DNA of 54,104 nucleotides, taken from NCBI RefSeq assembly GCF_000224335.1, contig NZ_AFXZ01000044.1, positions 1 through 54,104 of the forward strand, read 5' to 3'. This DNA is from Bizionia argentinensis JUB59. GTDB taxonomy: Bacteria; Bacteroidota; Bacteroidia; Flavobacteriales; Flavobacteriaceae. Positions within the stretch are counted from its first letter, which is position 1; each line of letters starts with the position of its first letter. Of this stretch, positions 1 through 8,747 are shown one piece after another. The notes under the pieces are model-generated. The model did no database searches, was not told where the DNA came from, and saw nothing but the letters and a program-made list of their open reading frames with translations. The position numbers and the translations under genes were made by a program.

Positions 1-20
1 ATTGAAAAGCTTTAGATAAC

Positions 21-49
21 AAAAAAGCCGCTAATTTTGCGGCTTTTTT
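21..49. terminator. Bidirectional rho-independent terminator
   Basis: An 11-bp stem (AAAAAAGCCGC / GCGGCTTTTTT) closes a 7-nt loop, with an A-run on one side and a T-run on the other. It lies just beyond the stop of the minus-strand gene at 68 and can also end a plus-strand gene left of the window. Confidence 0.85.
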
Positions 50-67
50 GTGTTTTAGATAATAATA

Positions 68-451
68 TTATTGGCTAGCATTTTTTACAATATTGTGAAC
101 CCATGCAATGGCGTCACTTAAGTTATCGAAAATCTCGTAGGGTTTATCATAAAAATTACGTTCATATTCTGCGTTATTACGCATAATTTCTGTTTCAGGA
201 ATCATGGCAATAGCAAGTAAGTTTGGTATTTTTTCTGTTTCTACATAGGTTAACGGATCTACAGAATAGGATTTAACACGGTTGGAAATGTAACCAATAT
301 TTTTACCAGAAAAATGCTTTTCAATGACTTCCTTTAAGCTTTTGTTATGTTCTTTATTTACTTCCATACCTTCCTTTATTTGACAAATTAGGAAGTCGTC
401 AAAAACAAAAAATTCTGCTCCTGGTAAATCGTAGTATTGAAATAAGCTCAT
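68..451 (-). CDS. Small STAS/SEC14-like (SpoIIAA-like) protein
   Basis: This is a 127-residue soluble protein with no signal peptide or membrane segment. The layout (short N-terminal strands, a central segment GYISNRVKSYSVDPLTY, a hydrophobic strand LLAIAMIP, and a C-terminal helix FDNLSDAIAWVH) resembles the small STAS/SEC14-like proteins common in Flavobacteriaceae. The assignment rests on recalled similarity of the overall pattern, and no catalytic motif is visible. It stands alone on the minus strand between a strong terminator at 21-49 and a 425-bp gap, so it is probably monocistronic. Its function is unknown. The family is sometimes linked to anti-sigma-factor antagonism or lipid binding, which nothing here tests. 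Confidence 0.6.
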   Translation of the reverse strand: MSLFQYYDLPGAEFFVFDDFLICQIKEGMEVNKEHNKSLKEVIEKHFSGKNIGYISNRVKSYSVDPLTYVETEKIPNLLAIAMIPETEIMRNNAEYERNFYDKPYEIFDNLSDAIAWVHNIVKNASQ

Positions 452-876
452 AATGGGACGTGAATTAAAGTGATATATGAATGAATGAGTCGTTTCTTTA
501 TTGCGTGTTTTTTTAGTTTCAGTTTAAATAGATATTTAAAGTACTGAATTTAAATTATATAAGGTGATTTATTTATTCGAAATAAAAAGTATACGCGAAC
601 ATATTTCCCATTAAAAATAATGCCTCATATATTTCCCGTATAATATCCTATAAATCTGTAAAGACTGATATTTTTAACTAAAACAAGGAGCGATTAAAAA
701 TATTCAATAAAGTATCAGGATGAAGAGTTTTTCGGTACTACAGGGTGTTTACCATAAAATAAAGAAGCAATGAGAGTCTTGAATTCAAGATCTCATTGCT
801 TTTAAACTAACTAACCAACCTATTAATGAAAACGGTCGTTTATATTAATTATTATGGCATTAACGAAACTTTAGCA
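452..876. other. Intergenic gap, no gene seen
   Basis: This is AT-rich sequence between the STAS-like gene and clpB. No ORF with convincing codon use is present on either strand. The only clear structure is the palindromic terminator at 766-800, which serves clpB. The part from 452 to 760 shows nothing recognisable beyond presumed promoter sequence for the minus-strand gene ending at 68. Confidence 0.6.
766..800 (-). terminator. Palindromic terminator downstream of clpB
   Basis: A 10-bp stem (AGCAATGAGA / TCTCATTGCT) flanks a second palindrome, TCTTGAATTCAAGA, at 777-790, so almost all 35 nt can fold on themselves. A T-rich tract follows in the minus direction. It begins about 75 bp after the clpB stop codon. 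Confidence 0.7.
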
Positions 877-3480
877 TTATTCCTTAACCAAGTCGCCTTG
901 ATTTCTAAATACTAAATGATCATCGAAAGCATCTAGTAAAATAATACTATCCGTAGAAACGTTACCCGAGAGAATTTCTTTACTCAATTCGTTCAGTACT
1001 TCTTTCTGGATTACCCGTTTAACTGGTCTTGCACCATATTCTGGATTGTAACCTTTTTGTGCTAAATAGGATACTGCTTCTGGTGTCGCGTCAAAGGTGA
1101 TGCCTTGTTTTCCTATCATTTTCGTGATACTCTTTAACTGTAAACCAACAATTTCAGTAATGTTATCCTTGGTTAAAGGTGTAAACATAATCGTGTCGTC
1201 AATACGGTTTAAAAACTCCGGTCTAACCGTTTGTTTTAATAAACCAAGTACTTCTATTTTTGCCAATTCCATGGCGGCATCTACATCTTTTGTGGCTTCA
1301 AATTTCTCTTGAATTATCTGACTTCCCATATTGGAAGTCATAATGATAATCGTGTTTTTGAAATCCGCTAAACGACCTTTGTTGTCTGTTAAATGTCCTT
1401 CATCCAATACTTGTAATAAAATATTGAAAGTATCTGGATGTGCTTTCTCAATTTCATCCAGTAAGACAACCGAATATGGTTTACGTCTTACAGCTTCTGT
1501 TAACTGTCCACCTTCATCATAACCTACATATCCTGGAGGCGCACCAATTAATCTGCTCACAGCGTGACGTTCCTGGTATTCGCTCATATCAATTCGAGTC
1601 ATTGCTGCTTCATCATCAAATAGATATTCAGCTAATGCTTTCGCTAATTCTGTTTTACCAACACCAGTTGTTCCTAAAAACAGGAAGCTTCCAATAGGTT
1701 TTTGCGGATTTTGTAATCCTGCGCGCGATCGTCTTACGGCATCACTGACGGCAATAATAGCTTCATTTTGTCCAACAACACGTTTGTGTAATTCGTCTTC
1801 TAATTTTAATAGCTTTTCACGGTCGGTTTGTAGCATTTTTGATATTGGAATCCCCGTCCATTTGGCAACCACATCGGCAATATCTTCATAAGTTACTTCT
1901 TCCTTAATTAAAGAGCTTTCACTTTGATTAGCTGCTAGTTCCTTTTGAAGGTTTTCTAAACGTTCTTGCGCTTCTTGAATTTTTCCGTAACGAATTTCAG
2001 CTACTTTTCCATAGTCCCCATCGCGCTCAGCACGTTCGGCTTCTAGTTTAAATTCTTCAATATTTGATTTTGCATTTTGAATATTATCAACGACTTCTTT
2101 TTCACTTTTCCATTTCGCATTTAGTTCGTTACGATCTTCTTTTAAATTCGCTAAATCAGCACGTAAGGATTTTAATTTTGATTCATCTTTCTCACGTTTT
2201 ATAGCTTCAATTTCAATTTCCAATTGCATCACTTTTCTGTCTAAAACGTCAAGCTCTTCTGGTTTGGAATTGATTTCCATTCGTAATTTTGCTGCCGCTT
2301 CATCCATTAAGTCAATGGCTTTATCCGGTAAAAAACGGTTAGTAATATAGCGTTCCGATAATTCCACAGCACCAATAATAGCTTCATCTTTTATACGAAC
2401 CTTATGGTGTGTTTCATACTTTTCTTTAATACCTCGTAGAATAGAAATAGCACTTTCTGTATCAGGTTCGTCGACCATTACTTTTTGAAAACGACGCTCT
2501 AATGCTTTATCCTGTTCAAAGTATTTTTGATATTCATCTAGGGTTGTTGCTCCAATAGCACGAAGTTCACCACGAGCCAATGCAGGTTTTAAAATGTTGG
2601 CTGCATCCATTGCACCTTGTCCGCCACCAGCACCAACCAAAGTGTGGATTTCATCAATAAAAAGTACAATGTCTCCATCACTTTCTGTTACCTCTTTGAT
2701 TACGGCTTTTAAGCGCTCTTCAAACTCCCCTTTATATTTTGCGCCTGCAATTAGAGCACCCATATCTAAAGCAAAAATTTGTTTATCGATTAAATTCTCT
2801 GGGATATCGCCATCTACAATTCTATGCGCTAAGCCTTCAGCAATAGCGGTTTTACCAGTTCCTGGCTCTCCTACTAAAATCGGGTTGTTTTTGGTTCTTC
2901 GAGATAAAATTTGAAGGATTCTTCTAATTTCTTCATCCCGACCAATAACAGGGTCTAATTTTCCGTCTTTAGCTAATTGGTTGAGGTTTTTCGCATACTT
3001 ATTAAGTGAGTTATAAGTTTCCTCTTGGCTTTGAGAGGTTACACGATCGCCTTGACGTAATTCATCAATAGCTGCTTTTAAATGTTTTTCAGTTACGCCT
3101 TGATCTTTTAACATTTGTGAAATCTTGCTATTCGATTTAAAGATAGCGAGTATTAAATGTTCGATAGATACGTATTCATCCGTCATTTTTTTTGCAATAA
3201 TCGCCGCTTCGTTTAAAGATTTATTCGCCTCTCGAGAAAGCATGATTTCGCCACCAGAAACTTTAGGAAAGCTTTCTAATTGCTTATCTAATGTCTGTTG
3301 TAAAATTGAAATGTTTACATTTAATTTCTTTAAAATAAAAGGTAAAACGTTTTCATCGACATTAAAAAGCGCTTTAAAAATGTGTTCATTTTCTATTTGT
3401 TGATGTCCAAAGCTTTGCGCAAGCTGCTGTGCTTGCTGGATGGCTTCCTGTGATTTAATTGTATAGTTGTTGAAATTCAT
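877..3480 (-). CDS. clpB: ATP-dependent chaperone ClpB (Hsp100 disaggregase)
   Basis: The protein has 867 residues, the normal ClpB length. An N-terminal Clp repeat domain (about 1-145) is followed by AAA+ domain 1 with Walker A GEPGTGKT at 204-211 and Walker B around LFIDEIH (D276, E277). A long charged coiled-coil middle domain (about 400-530) precedes AAA+ domain 2, with GTTGVGKTE and [10 protein letters not shown]. The middle domain and the lack of a ClpP-binding loop separate it from ClpA and ClpC. ClpB works with DnaK to pull apart aggregated proteins in the cytoplasm. It is monocistronic, with a palindromic terminator behind it at 766-800. Two inverted repeats lie 104-147 bp upstream of the start and are candidate heat-shock regulator sites. 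Confidence 0.97.
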   Translation of the reverse strand: MNFNNYTIKSQEAIQQAQQLAQSFGHQQIENEHIFKALFNVDENVLPFILKKLNVNISILQQTLDKQLESFPKVSGGEIMLSREANKSLNEAAIIAKKMTDEYVSIEHLILAIFKSNSKISQMLKDQGVTEKHLKAAIDELRQGDRVTSQSQEETYNSLNKYAKNLNQLAKDGKLDPVIGRDEEIRRILQILSRRTKNNPILVGEPGTGKTAIAEGLAHRIVDGDIPENLIDKQIFALDMGALIAGAKYKGEFEERLKAVIKEVTESDGDIVLFIDEIHTLVGAGGGQGAMDAANILKPALARGELRAIGATTLDEYQKYFEQDKALERRFQKVMVDEPDTESAISILRGIKEKYETHHKVRIKDEAIIGAVELSERYITNRFLPDKAIDLMDEAAAKLRMEINSKPEELDVLDRKVMQLEIEIEAIKREKDESKLKSLRADLANLKEDRNELNAKWKSEKEVVDNIQNAKSNIEEFKLEAERAERDGDYGKVAEIRYGKIQEAQERLENLQKELAANQSESSLIKEEVTYEDIADVVAKWTGIPISKMLQTDREKLLKLEDELHKRVVGQNEAIIAVSDAVRRSRAGLQNPQKPIGSFLFLGTTGVGKTELAKALAEYLFDDEAAMTRIDMSEYQERHAVSRLIGAPPGYVGYDEGGQLTEAVRRKPYSVVLLDEIEKAHPDTFNILLQVLDEGHLTDNKGRLADFKNTIIIMTSNMGSQIIQEKFEATKDVDAAMELAKIEVLGLLKQTVRPEFLNRIDDTIMFTPLTKDNITEIVGLQLKSITKMIGKQGITFDATPEAVSYLAQKGYNPEYGARPVKRVIQKEVLNELSKEILSGNVSTDSIILLDAFDDHLVFRNQGDLVKE

Positions 3481-3500
3481 ATGTATATGGTGTTGTGTTT

Positions 3501-3514
3501 TCCGCCAAAGCGGA
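3501..3514. repeat. Short GC-rich palindrome
   Basis: TCCGC-CAAA-GCGGA forms a 5-bp hairpin just upstream of clpB. It stands out from the AT-rich surroundings and resembles short palindromes that recur between genes in flavobacterial chromosomes. That recurrence is recalled, not seen here. Confidence 0.4.
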
Positions 3515-3583
3515 TAGTTTTATATTTAGTAATCCTTATTTTCTATGTATAATAATCAATAACCTCACCATCTTATTTTGAAC

Positions 3584-3627
3584 GACAAAATGTCTGCGTA
3601 AGCCTTATTGGGCGTGACGTTTCGTCA
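3584..3627. promoter_or_regulatory. Two inverted repeats upstream of clpB (candidate operator)
   Basis: GACA-AAA-TGTC lies at 3584-3594 and TGACG-TTT-CGTCA at 3615-3627. Both have half-sites separated by 3 nt, and their centres are 32 bp apart, about three helical turns. They sit in the divergent region between clpB and ytxJ. No CIRCE element is visible. Binding of a regulator is inferred from symmetry alone. Confidence 0.4.
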
Positions 3628-3692
3628 GTTTGTAAGATTGTTAAAGTTGTTTCGACTACCTTTAAGGTACACTATTTAAGAAGAGATAAAAA

Positions 3693-4079
3693 ATGAGTTT
3701 TATAAATAAATTATTTGGAGGTTCTAATGAGCCTAAAGAAGAAAAGGTCTTACCTTGGAAAGCCTTAACAACTGTGGCACAATTAGATGAAATTGCTGAA
3801 AAGTCTAAAACAAAAACACAGATTATTTTTAAGCATTCTACACGTTGCGGTATTAGTAAAATGGCTATGAATCAATTTGTGGATGATTATGATGTTGATT
3901 TAAATGTAGATTTATATTATCTCGACTTATTAAATTTCCGAGACGTTAGTAGTGAAACGGGTTACAAGTTTCAAGTGCTTCATGAATCACCGCAATTATT
4001 AATTATAAAAAATGGTGTTTCTGTGGCACATGCTAGTCATGGTGCTATTAATAGTATGGATTTACAGCGTTACGTATAG
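3693..4079 (+). CDS. ytxJ: Bacillithiol system redox-active protein YtxJ
   Basis: This is a 128-residue thioredoxin-like protein. The active-site region KHSTRCGIS carries a single cysteine (C52) where classical thioredoxins have CxxC, so it is a monothiol type. A cis-proline equivalent lies in HESPQLLIIKNG, near residues 100-112. YtxJ-family proteins are proposed bacilliredoxins that remove bacillithiol from mixed disulfides in the cytoplasm. Bacillithiol is the usual low-molecular-weight thiol in many Bacteroidota. The gene is divergent from clpB across a 212-bp region that carries inverted repeats, so shared stress control is possible but unproven. The next gene, the fluoride operon, has its own leader. 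Confidence 0.85.
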   Translation: MSFINKLFGGSNEPKEEKVLPWKALTTVAQLDEIAEKSKTKTQIIFKHSTRCGISKMAMNQFVDDYDVDLNVDLYYLDLLNFRDVSSETGYKFQVLHESPQLLIIKNGVSVAHASHGAINSMDLQRYV

Positions 4080-4169
4080 TATTTATATCTTGTGATGGGT
4101 GCTCTCGAAATTATTTGAGCGTTTTTCTATTGATCTGTTATTTTTAATTTACCTTTGTATTTCAAATAT

Positions 4170-4222
4170 TTGGCAATGAGGTCTGCCTTAAACCGTTCTA
4201 TCTAGAGCTAATGACATCTACT
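4170..4222 (+). ncRNA. Fluoride riboswitch aptamer (crcB motif)
   Basis: The sequence matches the known fluoride aptamer layout almost position by position. P1 is GGCA (4172-4175) paired with TGCC (4184-4187), enclosing ATGAGGTC. The linker TTAAACC follows, then P2 GTTCT / AGAGC with an ATCT loop, then TAATGACATCTACT. The loop GAGGTC can pair with GACATC as the expected pseudoknot, with one G-A mismatch. It ends 42 nt before the start codon of a CLC transporter, the expected kind of target gene. In this family fluoride binding turns on genes that expel fluoride. Confidence 0.88.
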
Positions 4223-4262
4223 TTAATGGCTTATGCCAATGTAGAATCATGTATTTAAGGCA
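4184..4262 (+). promoter_or_regulatory. Predicted translational expression platform of the fluoride riboswitch
   Basis: TGCCTTAAA (4184-4192), which includes the 3' strand of aptamer stem P1, is perfectly complementary to TTTAAGGCA (4254-4262). The latter ends 2 nt before the ATG at 4265. The two pairings exclude each other: without fluoride the ribosome-binding region would be masked, and with fluoride the aptamer would hold 4184-4187 and free it. A small hairpin (TGGC / GCCA, 4227-4238) lies between. There is no T-run, so a transcriptional terminator is unlikely. The mechanism is inferred from base complementarity. Confidence 0.6.
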
Positions 4263-4264
4263 AT

Positions 4265-5569
4265 ATGAAAAATAATAGAATTAAGAAGTTTTTACTCTCA
4301 TATGAACAAATTCCCACATTATTATATCTTTTAAAATGGATTTTAATCTGTTTGACATTGGGTGTCATAACAGGAAGTATTTCGGCTTTTTTTCTGATCA
4401 GTTTAGAATGGGCAACAAATTGGCGAGAATCTCACCTCTGGATTATAGGCTTCCTGCCTCTTGGTGGACTATTAATTGGCTTATCTTATCATTATTTTGG
4501 GAGTAGCGTTGTAAAAGGCAATAACTTATTGCTTGAGGAATTTCATAGTCCAAAAAAAATAATTCCGTTTAGAATGGCGCCATTGGTGTTGTTTGGAACT
4601 ATTGTAACGCATCTCTTTGGTGGTTCAGCAGGTAGAGAGGGAACAGCAGTACAAATTGGAGGCGCAATTGCAGATCGATTTACAAAAAGTTTAAAATTAT
4701 CAAAACGCGATAGACAAATTGTATTAATTGCAGGAATTAGTGCTGGATTTGCTTCTGTATTTGGAACGCCGTTAGCAGGTGGTGTTTTTGCTTTGGAGGT
4801 TTTAATTCTTGGAAGAATAAGATTAGATGCTATTGTTCCTAGTTTTATGGCAGCCGTTTTTGCTGATTATTTTTGTACAATTTGGGGTGTTTCTCATACG
4901 CAATATACGATAAGTACAGTAGCGGAAATGACGCCTGTAAACCTTTTATGGTGCTTGTTGGCAGGGATTATTTTTGGTCTTGTTGCTATGCTTTTTTCTA
5001 AATCTACCCATTTGTTTTCCAGTCTTTTTAAAAACAATGTAAAATATCCACCATTAAGACCGGTTATTGGCGGAACAATATTAGCAATCGCTATATATTT
5101 TATGGAAACCACAAAATATATTGGCCTTGGAATACCAACAATTGTGGATGCATTCAACATAAACCTGAATTCGTATGATTTTATATTAAAACTCTTATTT
5201 ACATCATTTACACTTGGCGCAGGTTTTAAGGGCGGTGAAGTAACGCCTTTATTCTTTATAGGTGCGGCTTTAGGTAATGTATTAATCTGGTTTATACCGC
5301 TACCAATGCCATTGCTGGCTGGAATGGGGTTTGTTGCAGTTTTTGCGGGAGCAACAAATACACCAATTGCATGTACTATAATGGGGATAGAGCTTTTTGG
5401 AATTGAATCGGGTGTTTTTATTGGTCTGGCTTGTTGCACGGCTTATTTGTTTTCTGGACATTCGGGCGTTTATTCTTCACAAATTATAGGAAGCCCAAAA
5501 CACAACTTATTTATGCGCGAGAAAGGTCTTCCTTTATCTGAAATTAAAAATAAAAGATCTCAAAAATGA
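4265..5569 (+). CDS. CLC-family transporter, probable F-/H+ antiporter (CLC-F clade)
   Basis: This is a 434-residue membrane protein with the many hydrophobic helices of the CLC fold. The gating-glutamate motif reads GREGTAVQ (E125). The first selectivity motif, GSGIP in chloride-selective CLCs, is replaced by KGNNLL around residues 84-89. These departures, a single short transporter without CBS domains, and the fluoride riboswitch upstream all point to the fluoride-exporting CLC-F group. Automatic annotation would probably call it a voltage-gated chloride channel. It would expel fluoride from the cytoplasm in exchange for protons. The stop codon overlaps the start of the DUF190 gene by 4 nt (ATGA), so the two are co-translated. 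Confidence 0.85.
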   Translation: MKNNRIKKFLLSYEQIPTLLYLLKWILICLTLGVITGSISAFFLISLEWATNWRESHLWIIGFLPLGGLLIGLSYHYFGSSVVKGNNLLLEEFHSPKKIIPFRMAPLVLFGTIVTHLFGGSAGREGTAVQIGGAIADRFTKSLKLSKRDRQIVLIAGISAGFASVFGTPLAGGVFALEVLILGRIRLDAIVPSFMAAVFADYFCTIWGVSHTQYTISTVAEMTPVNLLWCLLAGIIFGLVAMLFSKSTHLFSSLFKNNVKYPPLRPVIGGTILAIAIYFMETTKYIGLGIPTIVDAFNINLNSYDFILKLLFTSFTLGAGFKGGEVTPLFFIGAALGNVLIWFIPLPMPLLAGMGFVAVFAGATNTPIACTIMGIELFGIESGVFIGLACCTAYLFSGHSGVYSSQIIGSPKHNLFMREKGLPLSEIKNKRSQK

Positions 5570-5907
5570 AAGACTTAATAACGATTCGGATTTATTTTGA
5601 ATATGGTCAGAAAATTAAAAATCAATCCCTTTGGAAAAAATTATTTGCTTCCGATTTTTCAACAGAATTAATGAAAAGTGCAAAAGCATTTGGCTTACAT
5701 CAGGTTCTGCATCTAAATGTTAATAAAGGTTATTTGAGTAATCAGAAAATGAATTGGGGAACAAACGAAATACGGCATCATAAACACCCACATCTTATTG
5801 AGATAATGGATTCAGAACTTAAAATAAATCAATTTTTGAAAGAGCAAAAGCACTTATTAGATGAAACTAAAATTGTAATAGTTAAAAATGAAGTGGTTCT
5901 AAAATAA
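5566..5907 (+). CDS. DUF190 family protein, co-transcribed with the fluoride antiporter
   Basis: This is a 113-residue soluble protein with the DUF190 pattern: an N-terminal strand TIRIYFEYGQK, a helix KSAKAFGLHQVLHLNVNKGY, and a final strand KIVIVKNEVVL. The fold is ferredoxin-like and related to PII signalling proteins. DUF190 genes often sit beside fluoride channel genes (crcB/fluc), and here one sits beside a CLC-F gene. Its start overlaps the antiporter stop (ATGA at 5566-5569), which places it in the same riboswitch-controlled operon. A role in regulating fluoride export is likely by association, but its molecular function is not known. Confidence 0.8.
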   Translation: MKDLITIRIYFEYGQKIKNQSLWKKLFASDFSTELMKSAKAFGLHQVLHLNVNKGYLSNQKMNWGTNEIRHHKHPHLIEIMDSELKINQFLKEQKHLLDETKIVIVKNEVVLK

Positions 5908-6209
5908 TGTTTTTTAAAGGTTTAAGTGATTTCCTTAAATATTATGAATTAAGAACCCTTATAATAAATTAAGGTTTATTATGTTTGAAAAACCCTATCC
6001 TTTCCATTCTACAAAAAGAACTTAATAAAAAGAAGAGTTTATACAAACACGCTTGAGTTTCAAGCAGAATTATCTTCTGGAATTGGTTTTTAAACTCAAA
6101 AGCTATCAGCTATTCTGATTGTGGAAGTTTTGTTGTTCTAAAGAGGAAAATTATTTTATAGGGTTGTTGCAAATATTTAATTTAGTATATACAAACAAAG
6201 AAACTATAC
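5908..6209. other. Intergenic gap, no gene seen
   Basis: About 300 bp of AT-rich sequence separate the fluoride operon from the SBF-like transporter. A weak inverted repeat (AACCCTT / AAGGTTT, about 5954-5976) could end the fluoride operon, but the T-run is poor. No ORF, RNA gene or recognisable mobile-element remnant is visible. Confidence 0.5.
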
Positions 6210-7184
6210 ATGAAAATAAAGATTGATAAGTTTGTTCTCTTTATTATTGGAATCATATTATTAGCTTATTTTTTTCCGCAATGGGGATCGGAAGAAAGTG
6301 ATATCCCTATCGATACGATCAGTGCGATTGGAATTTCGCTTATTTTCTTTTTCTATGGGCTTAAATTAAATCCAACACAATTAAAAGCGGGACTCAAAAA
6401 CTGGAAATTGCATCTTTTAGTTCAGGGAGCCACATTTTTAATGTTTCCGTTATTGGTTTTATTGTTTCGCCCATGGATTCAAAATGAAGGACAAGAAACC
6501 ATTTGGTTAGCCTTCTTTTTCTTGGCGGCATTACCATCAACCGTATCATCATCGGTTGTTATGGTGTCTATGGCTAAAGGAAATATTCCAGCAGCTATTT
6601 TTAACGCTAGTATCTCTGGAATTATTGGTATTGCTATTACACCGCTTTGGATGGGTTTGTTTATTAATGATACACAAACAGATTTTGATTTCACAGACAT
6701 TTACATCAAGCTTATTGTTCAAATAATTTTGCCCGTAATTTTAGGACTTTTATTACAACGCTTTTTGGATGAATTTGCGCGTAAACACAGTCGTAAATTA
6801 ACAATATTTGATAAGTCTATAATCTTATTAATAATATATAAAAGCTTCGCAGAGTCTTTTAATAATGAGATTTTTAGTTCTGTATCACTTTTAGATTTAC
6901 TCGCAATTTTTGTAGGAGTAATTGTATTGTTTGTTATCGCTTTTTCTTTAACAGGTTTTATTTCTAGAAAGTTAAAACTTAACAAAGAAGATCAAATAAC
7001 GGCGCAGTTTTGCGGGACAAAAAAATCATTAGTACACGGTACGGTTTTTTCGAAAATATTATTCGGGAATATGGCGATTATCGGTGTCATCTTATTGCCG
7101 CTAATGTTATTTCATGCCATACAAATTTTAATAATTAGTATAGTTGCCAGCAGATTATCTAAAAGGCCAGCGTCTAATTTGTAA
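6210..7184 (+). CDS. SBF-like (SLC10A7/YfeH-type) bile acid:sodium symporter family protein
   Basis: This is a 324-residue integral membrane protein with about nine to ten hydrophobic helices and no signal peptide. The segments FFYGLKLNPTQLK, FFLAALPSTVSSSVVMV and FCGTKKSLVHGTV are characteristic of the SBF-like branch, which includes bacterial YfeH and animal SLC10A7, rather than true bile-acid carriers. The substrate is not evident, and members have been linked to organic anions and to calcium homeostasis. It is monocistronic. A bidirectional terminator at 7199-7230 separates it from the convergent fumarylacetoacetase gene. Confidence 0.85.
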   Translation: MKIKIDKFVLFIIGIILLAYFFPQWGSEESDIPIDTISAIGISLIFFFYGLKLNPTQLKAGLKNWKLHLLVQGATFLMFPLLVLLFRPWIQNEGQETIWLAFFFLAALPSTVSSSVVMVSMAKGNIPAAIFNASISGIIGIAITPLWMGLFINDTQTDFDFTDIYIKLIVQIILPVILGLLLQRFLDEFARKHSRKLTIFDKSIILLIIYKSFAESFNNEIFSSVSLLDLLAIFVGVIVLFVIAFSLTGFISRKLKLNKEDQITAQFCGTKKSLVHGTVFSKILFGNMAIIGVILLPLMLFHAIQILIISIVASRLSKRPASNL

Positions 7185-7198
7185 TTACAAAGTATAAA

Positions 7199-7230
7199 AA
7201 AGCCCACAAAGAATAAATCTTGAGGGCTTT
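7199..7230. terminator. Bidirectional terminator between convergent genes
   Basis: The stem AAAGCCC / GGGCTTT (7199-7205 with 7224-7230) has A-rich and T-rich flanks. It lies between the SBF-like gene (+) and fumarylacetoacetase (-). Confidence 0.7.
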
Positions 7231-7257
7231 CTATATTTTGAAATGTTGTTTTTTAGA

Positions 7258-8547
7258 TTACTTTTTTTTCGGTACAAAAATAGGTAAAAGCTCGGTAGAT
7301 ACTTCACCAAAACCAATACGTGTTCCATCTTTTTCACAATGACCACGCATAATAACGGTGTCATGATCGTTGATAAACTTACGTTCCGTACCATCTTTTA
7401 ATGTAATCGGTTTTTCACCACGCCATGTTAACTCTAACATAGATCCAAGTGAGTCTGGAGTAGACCCTGAAATGGTTCCACTTCCCATCATATCACCAGA
7501 GTTTACTGGACAACCATTAACGGTATGATGCGCTAATTGCTGAACCATATTCCAATACATATATTTGAAATTCGATTTACTAACAACCGTTTCTTTAGCT
7601 GTTTTTGGTTTAATAGCTACTTCTAATTTAATATCGTAGCTCTTTTTTCCTGTATATTGTAAATATGGTAACTGCGGTTTTAATGGCTTCGGACTTTCCA
7701 CGCGGTATGGTTCTAGAGCATCAAGTGTTACAATCCATGGTGAAATGGAAGAAGCAAAGCTTTTAGCCAAGAATGGTCCTAATGGAACATATTCCCATTT
7801 TTGAATATCGCGAGCAGACCAGTCATTAAATAAAACCAGACCGAAAATATATTCTTCTGCTTCATCAATCGGAATTGGTTCGCCTAAATCGTTAGCAGCG
7901 GTAGTAATAAACGCCATCTCTAATTCGAAATCAATTAGCTTACTCGGGCCGAAAACAGGCGTATCGCTATCAGCAGGTAACGTTTGTCCTTGTGGTCTGT
8001 GAATAGGGATTCCCGAAGGAATAATAGAAGAGCTTCTACCATGATATCCAACTGGAATATGCAACCAGTTTGGCATTAATGCATTGTCTGCGCCACGGAA
8101 CATAGTTCCAACATTGGTAGCGTGTTCTATACTAGAATAGAAATCGGTATAATCGCCAATTTGAACTGGCAGTTGCATTTCAATTTCATCCAAACGAAAA
8201 AGCACAACTTCTTTGTGTTTTTTATTGTCTTTTAAACTACTATTTTCGGCATCAAATATTTCAGCAATTCGATCTCTAACTAAACGCCAGGTTTTTCTAC
8301 CATCAGCGATGAAATCGTTAAGCGTGTCTTGAAGAAAAATATCATCTGTTAAAGGAATTCCTTCAAAATACCCTAATTGATGCAACGCACCTAAATCTAT
8401 GGCAGTATCACCAATTCGTGTTCCGATGGTAATGATATCATCACGTGTTAAAAACACACCGAAGGGAATGTTTTGTATTGGAAAATCGGAGTTTTTATCG
8501 ACGTGTAACCAAGATTTTCTATCTGGATCATTAGCTGTAAGTGGCAT
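7258..8547 (-). CDS. fahA: Fumarylacetoacetase
   Basis: This enzyme splits 4-fumarylacetoacetate into fumarate and acetoacetate, the last step of tyrosine and phenylalanine breakdown. The N-terminal domain (about 1-115) contains NIPFGVFLTRDD. The FAH catalytic domain shows YTDFYSSIEHATNVG and VGYHGRSSS, then DFELEMAF (metal-binding acidic residues), NDWSARDIQKWEYVPLGPF, and MMGSGTISG near the C-terminus. I chose the ATG at 8547, which begins MPLTANDPDRKSW (429 residues). The longer frame to 8586 would need a TTG codon and adds 13 residues with no family support. No neighbouring genes of tyrosine catabolism are visible. Confidence 0.95.
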   Translation of the reverse strand: MPLTANDPDRKSWLHVDKNSDFPIQNIPFGVFLTRDDIITIGTRIGDTAIDLGALHQLGYFEGIPLTDDIFLQDTLNDFIADGRKTWRLVRDRIAEIFDAENSSLKDNKKHKEVVLFRLDEIEMQLPVQIGDYTDFYSSIEHATNVGTMFRGADNALMPNWLHIPVGYHGRSSSIIPSGIPIHRPQGQTLPADSDTPVFGPSKLIDFELEMAFITTAANDLGEPIPIDEAEEYIFGLVLFNDWSARDIQKWEYVPLGPFLAKSFASSISPWIVTLDALEPYRVESPKPLKPQLPYLQYTGKKSYDIKLEVAIKPKTAKETVVSKSNFKYMYWNMVQQLAHHTVNGCPVNSGDMMGSGTISGSTPDSLGSMLELTWRGEKPITLKDGTERKFINDHDTVIMRGHCEKDGTRIGFGEVSTELLPIFVPKKK

Positions 8548-8685
8548 AACTAAAAGTGGTTTAATGTTTGTAAAAATTCTACTCAAACCTACATAACTTT
8601 TCTTTTTAATACTAATTTAAGGCAAAAAATATAGCAATACTTTAACCTTTGAGAAAATTTAAATAGGTATAGTAAATATATGTTT

Positions 8686-8720
8686 TTTGGTGCTTTAAAC
8701 TAATGTATTCCTTATTTTTG
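8686..8720 (+). promoter_or_regulatory. Promoter of glyA
   Basis: A TTTG element at 8686-8689 is followed 23 nt later by TATTTTTG at 8713-8720, matching the Bacteroidota -33/-7 pattern (TTG, TAnnTTTG). The predicted transcript starts near 8727, about 20 nt before the glyA ATG. Confidence 0.6.
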
Positions 8721-8747
8721 CACTTTATTCAACTATAACTAAAATTT

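Noticed and set aside
2594-2914. Open frames on the plus strand inside clpB
   Set aside because: Several such frames appear across clpB and are shadows of its reading frame; none shows a domain.
3481-3692. CIRCE heat-shock element before clpB
   Set aside because: No TTAGCACTC-N9-GAGTGCTAA-like sequence is present; the inverted repeats there are of a different type.
4894-5439. A 181-codon open frame on the minus strand
   Set aside because: It lies wholly inside the well-supported CLC gene, is a mirror of its codon bias, and has no recognisable motif.
8548-8586. Longer fumarylacetoacetase from a TTG codon
   Set aside because: The ATG at 8547 matches the normal N-terminus of the family.
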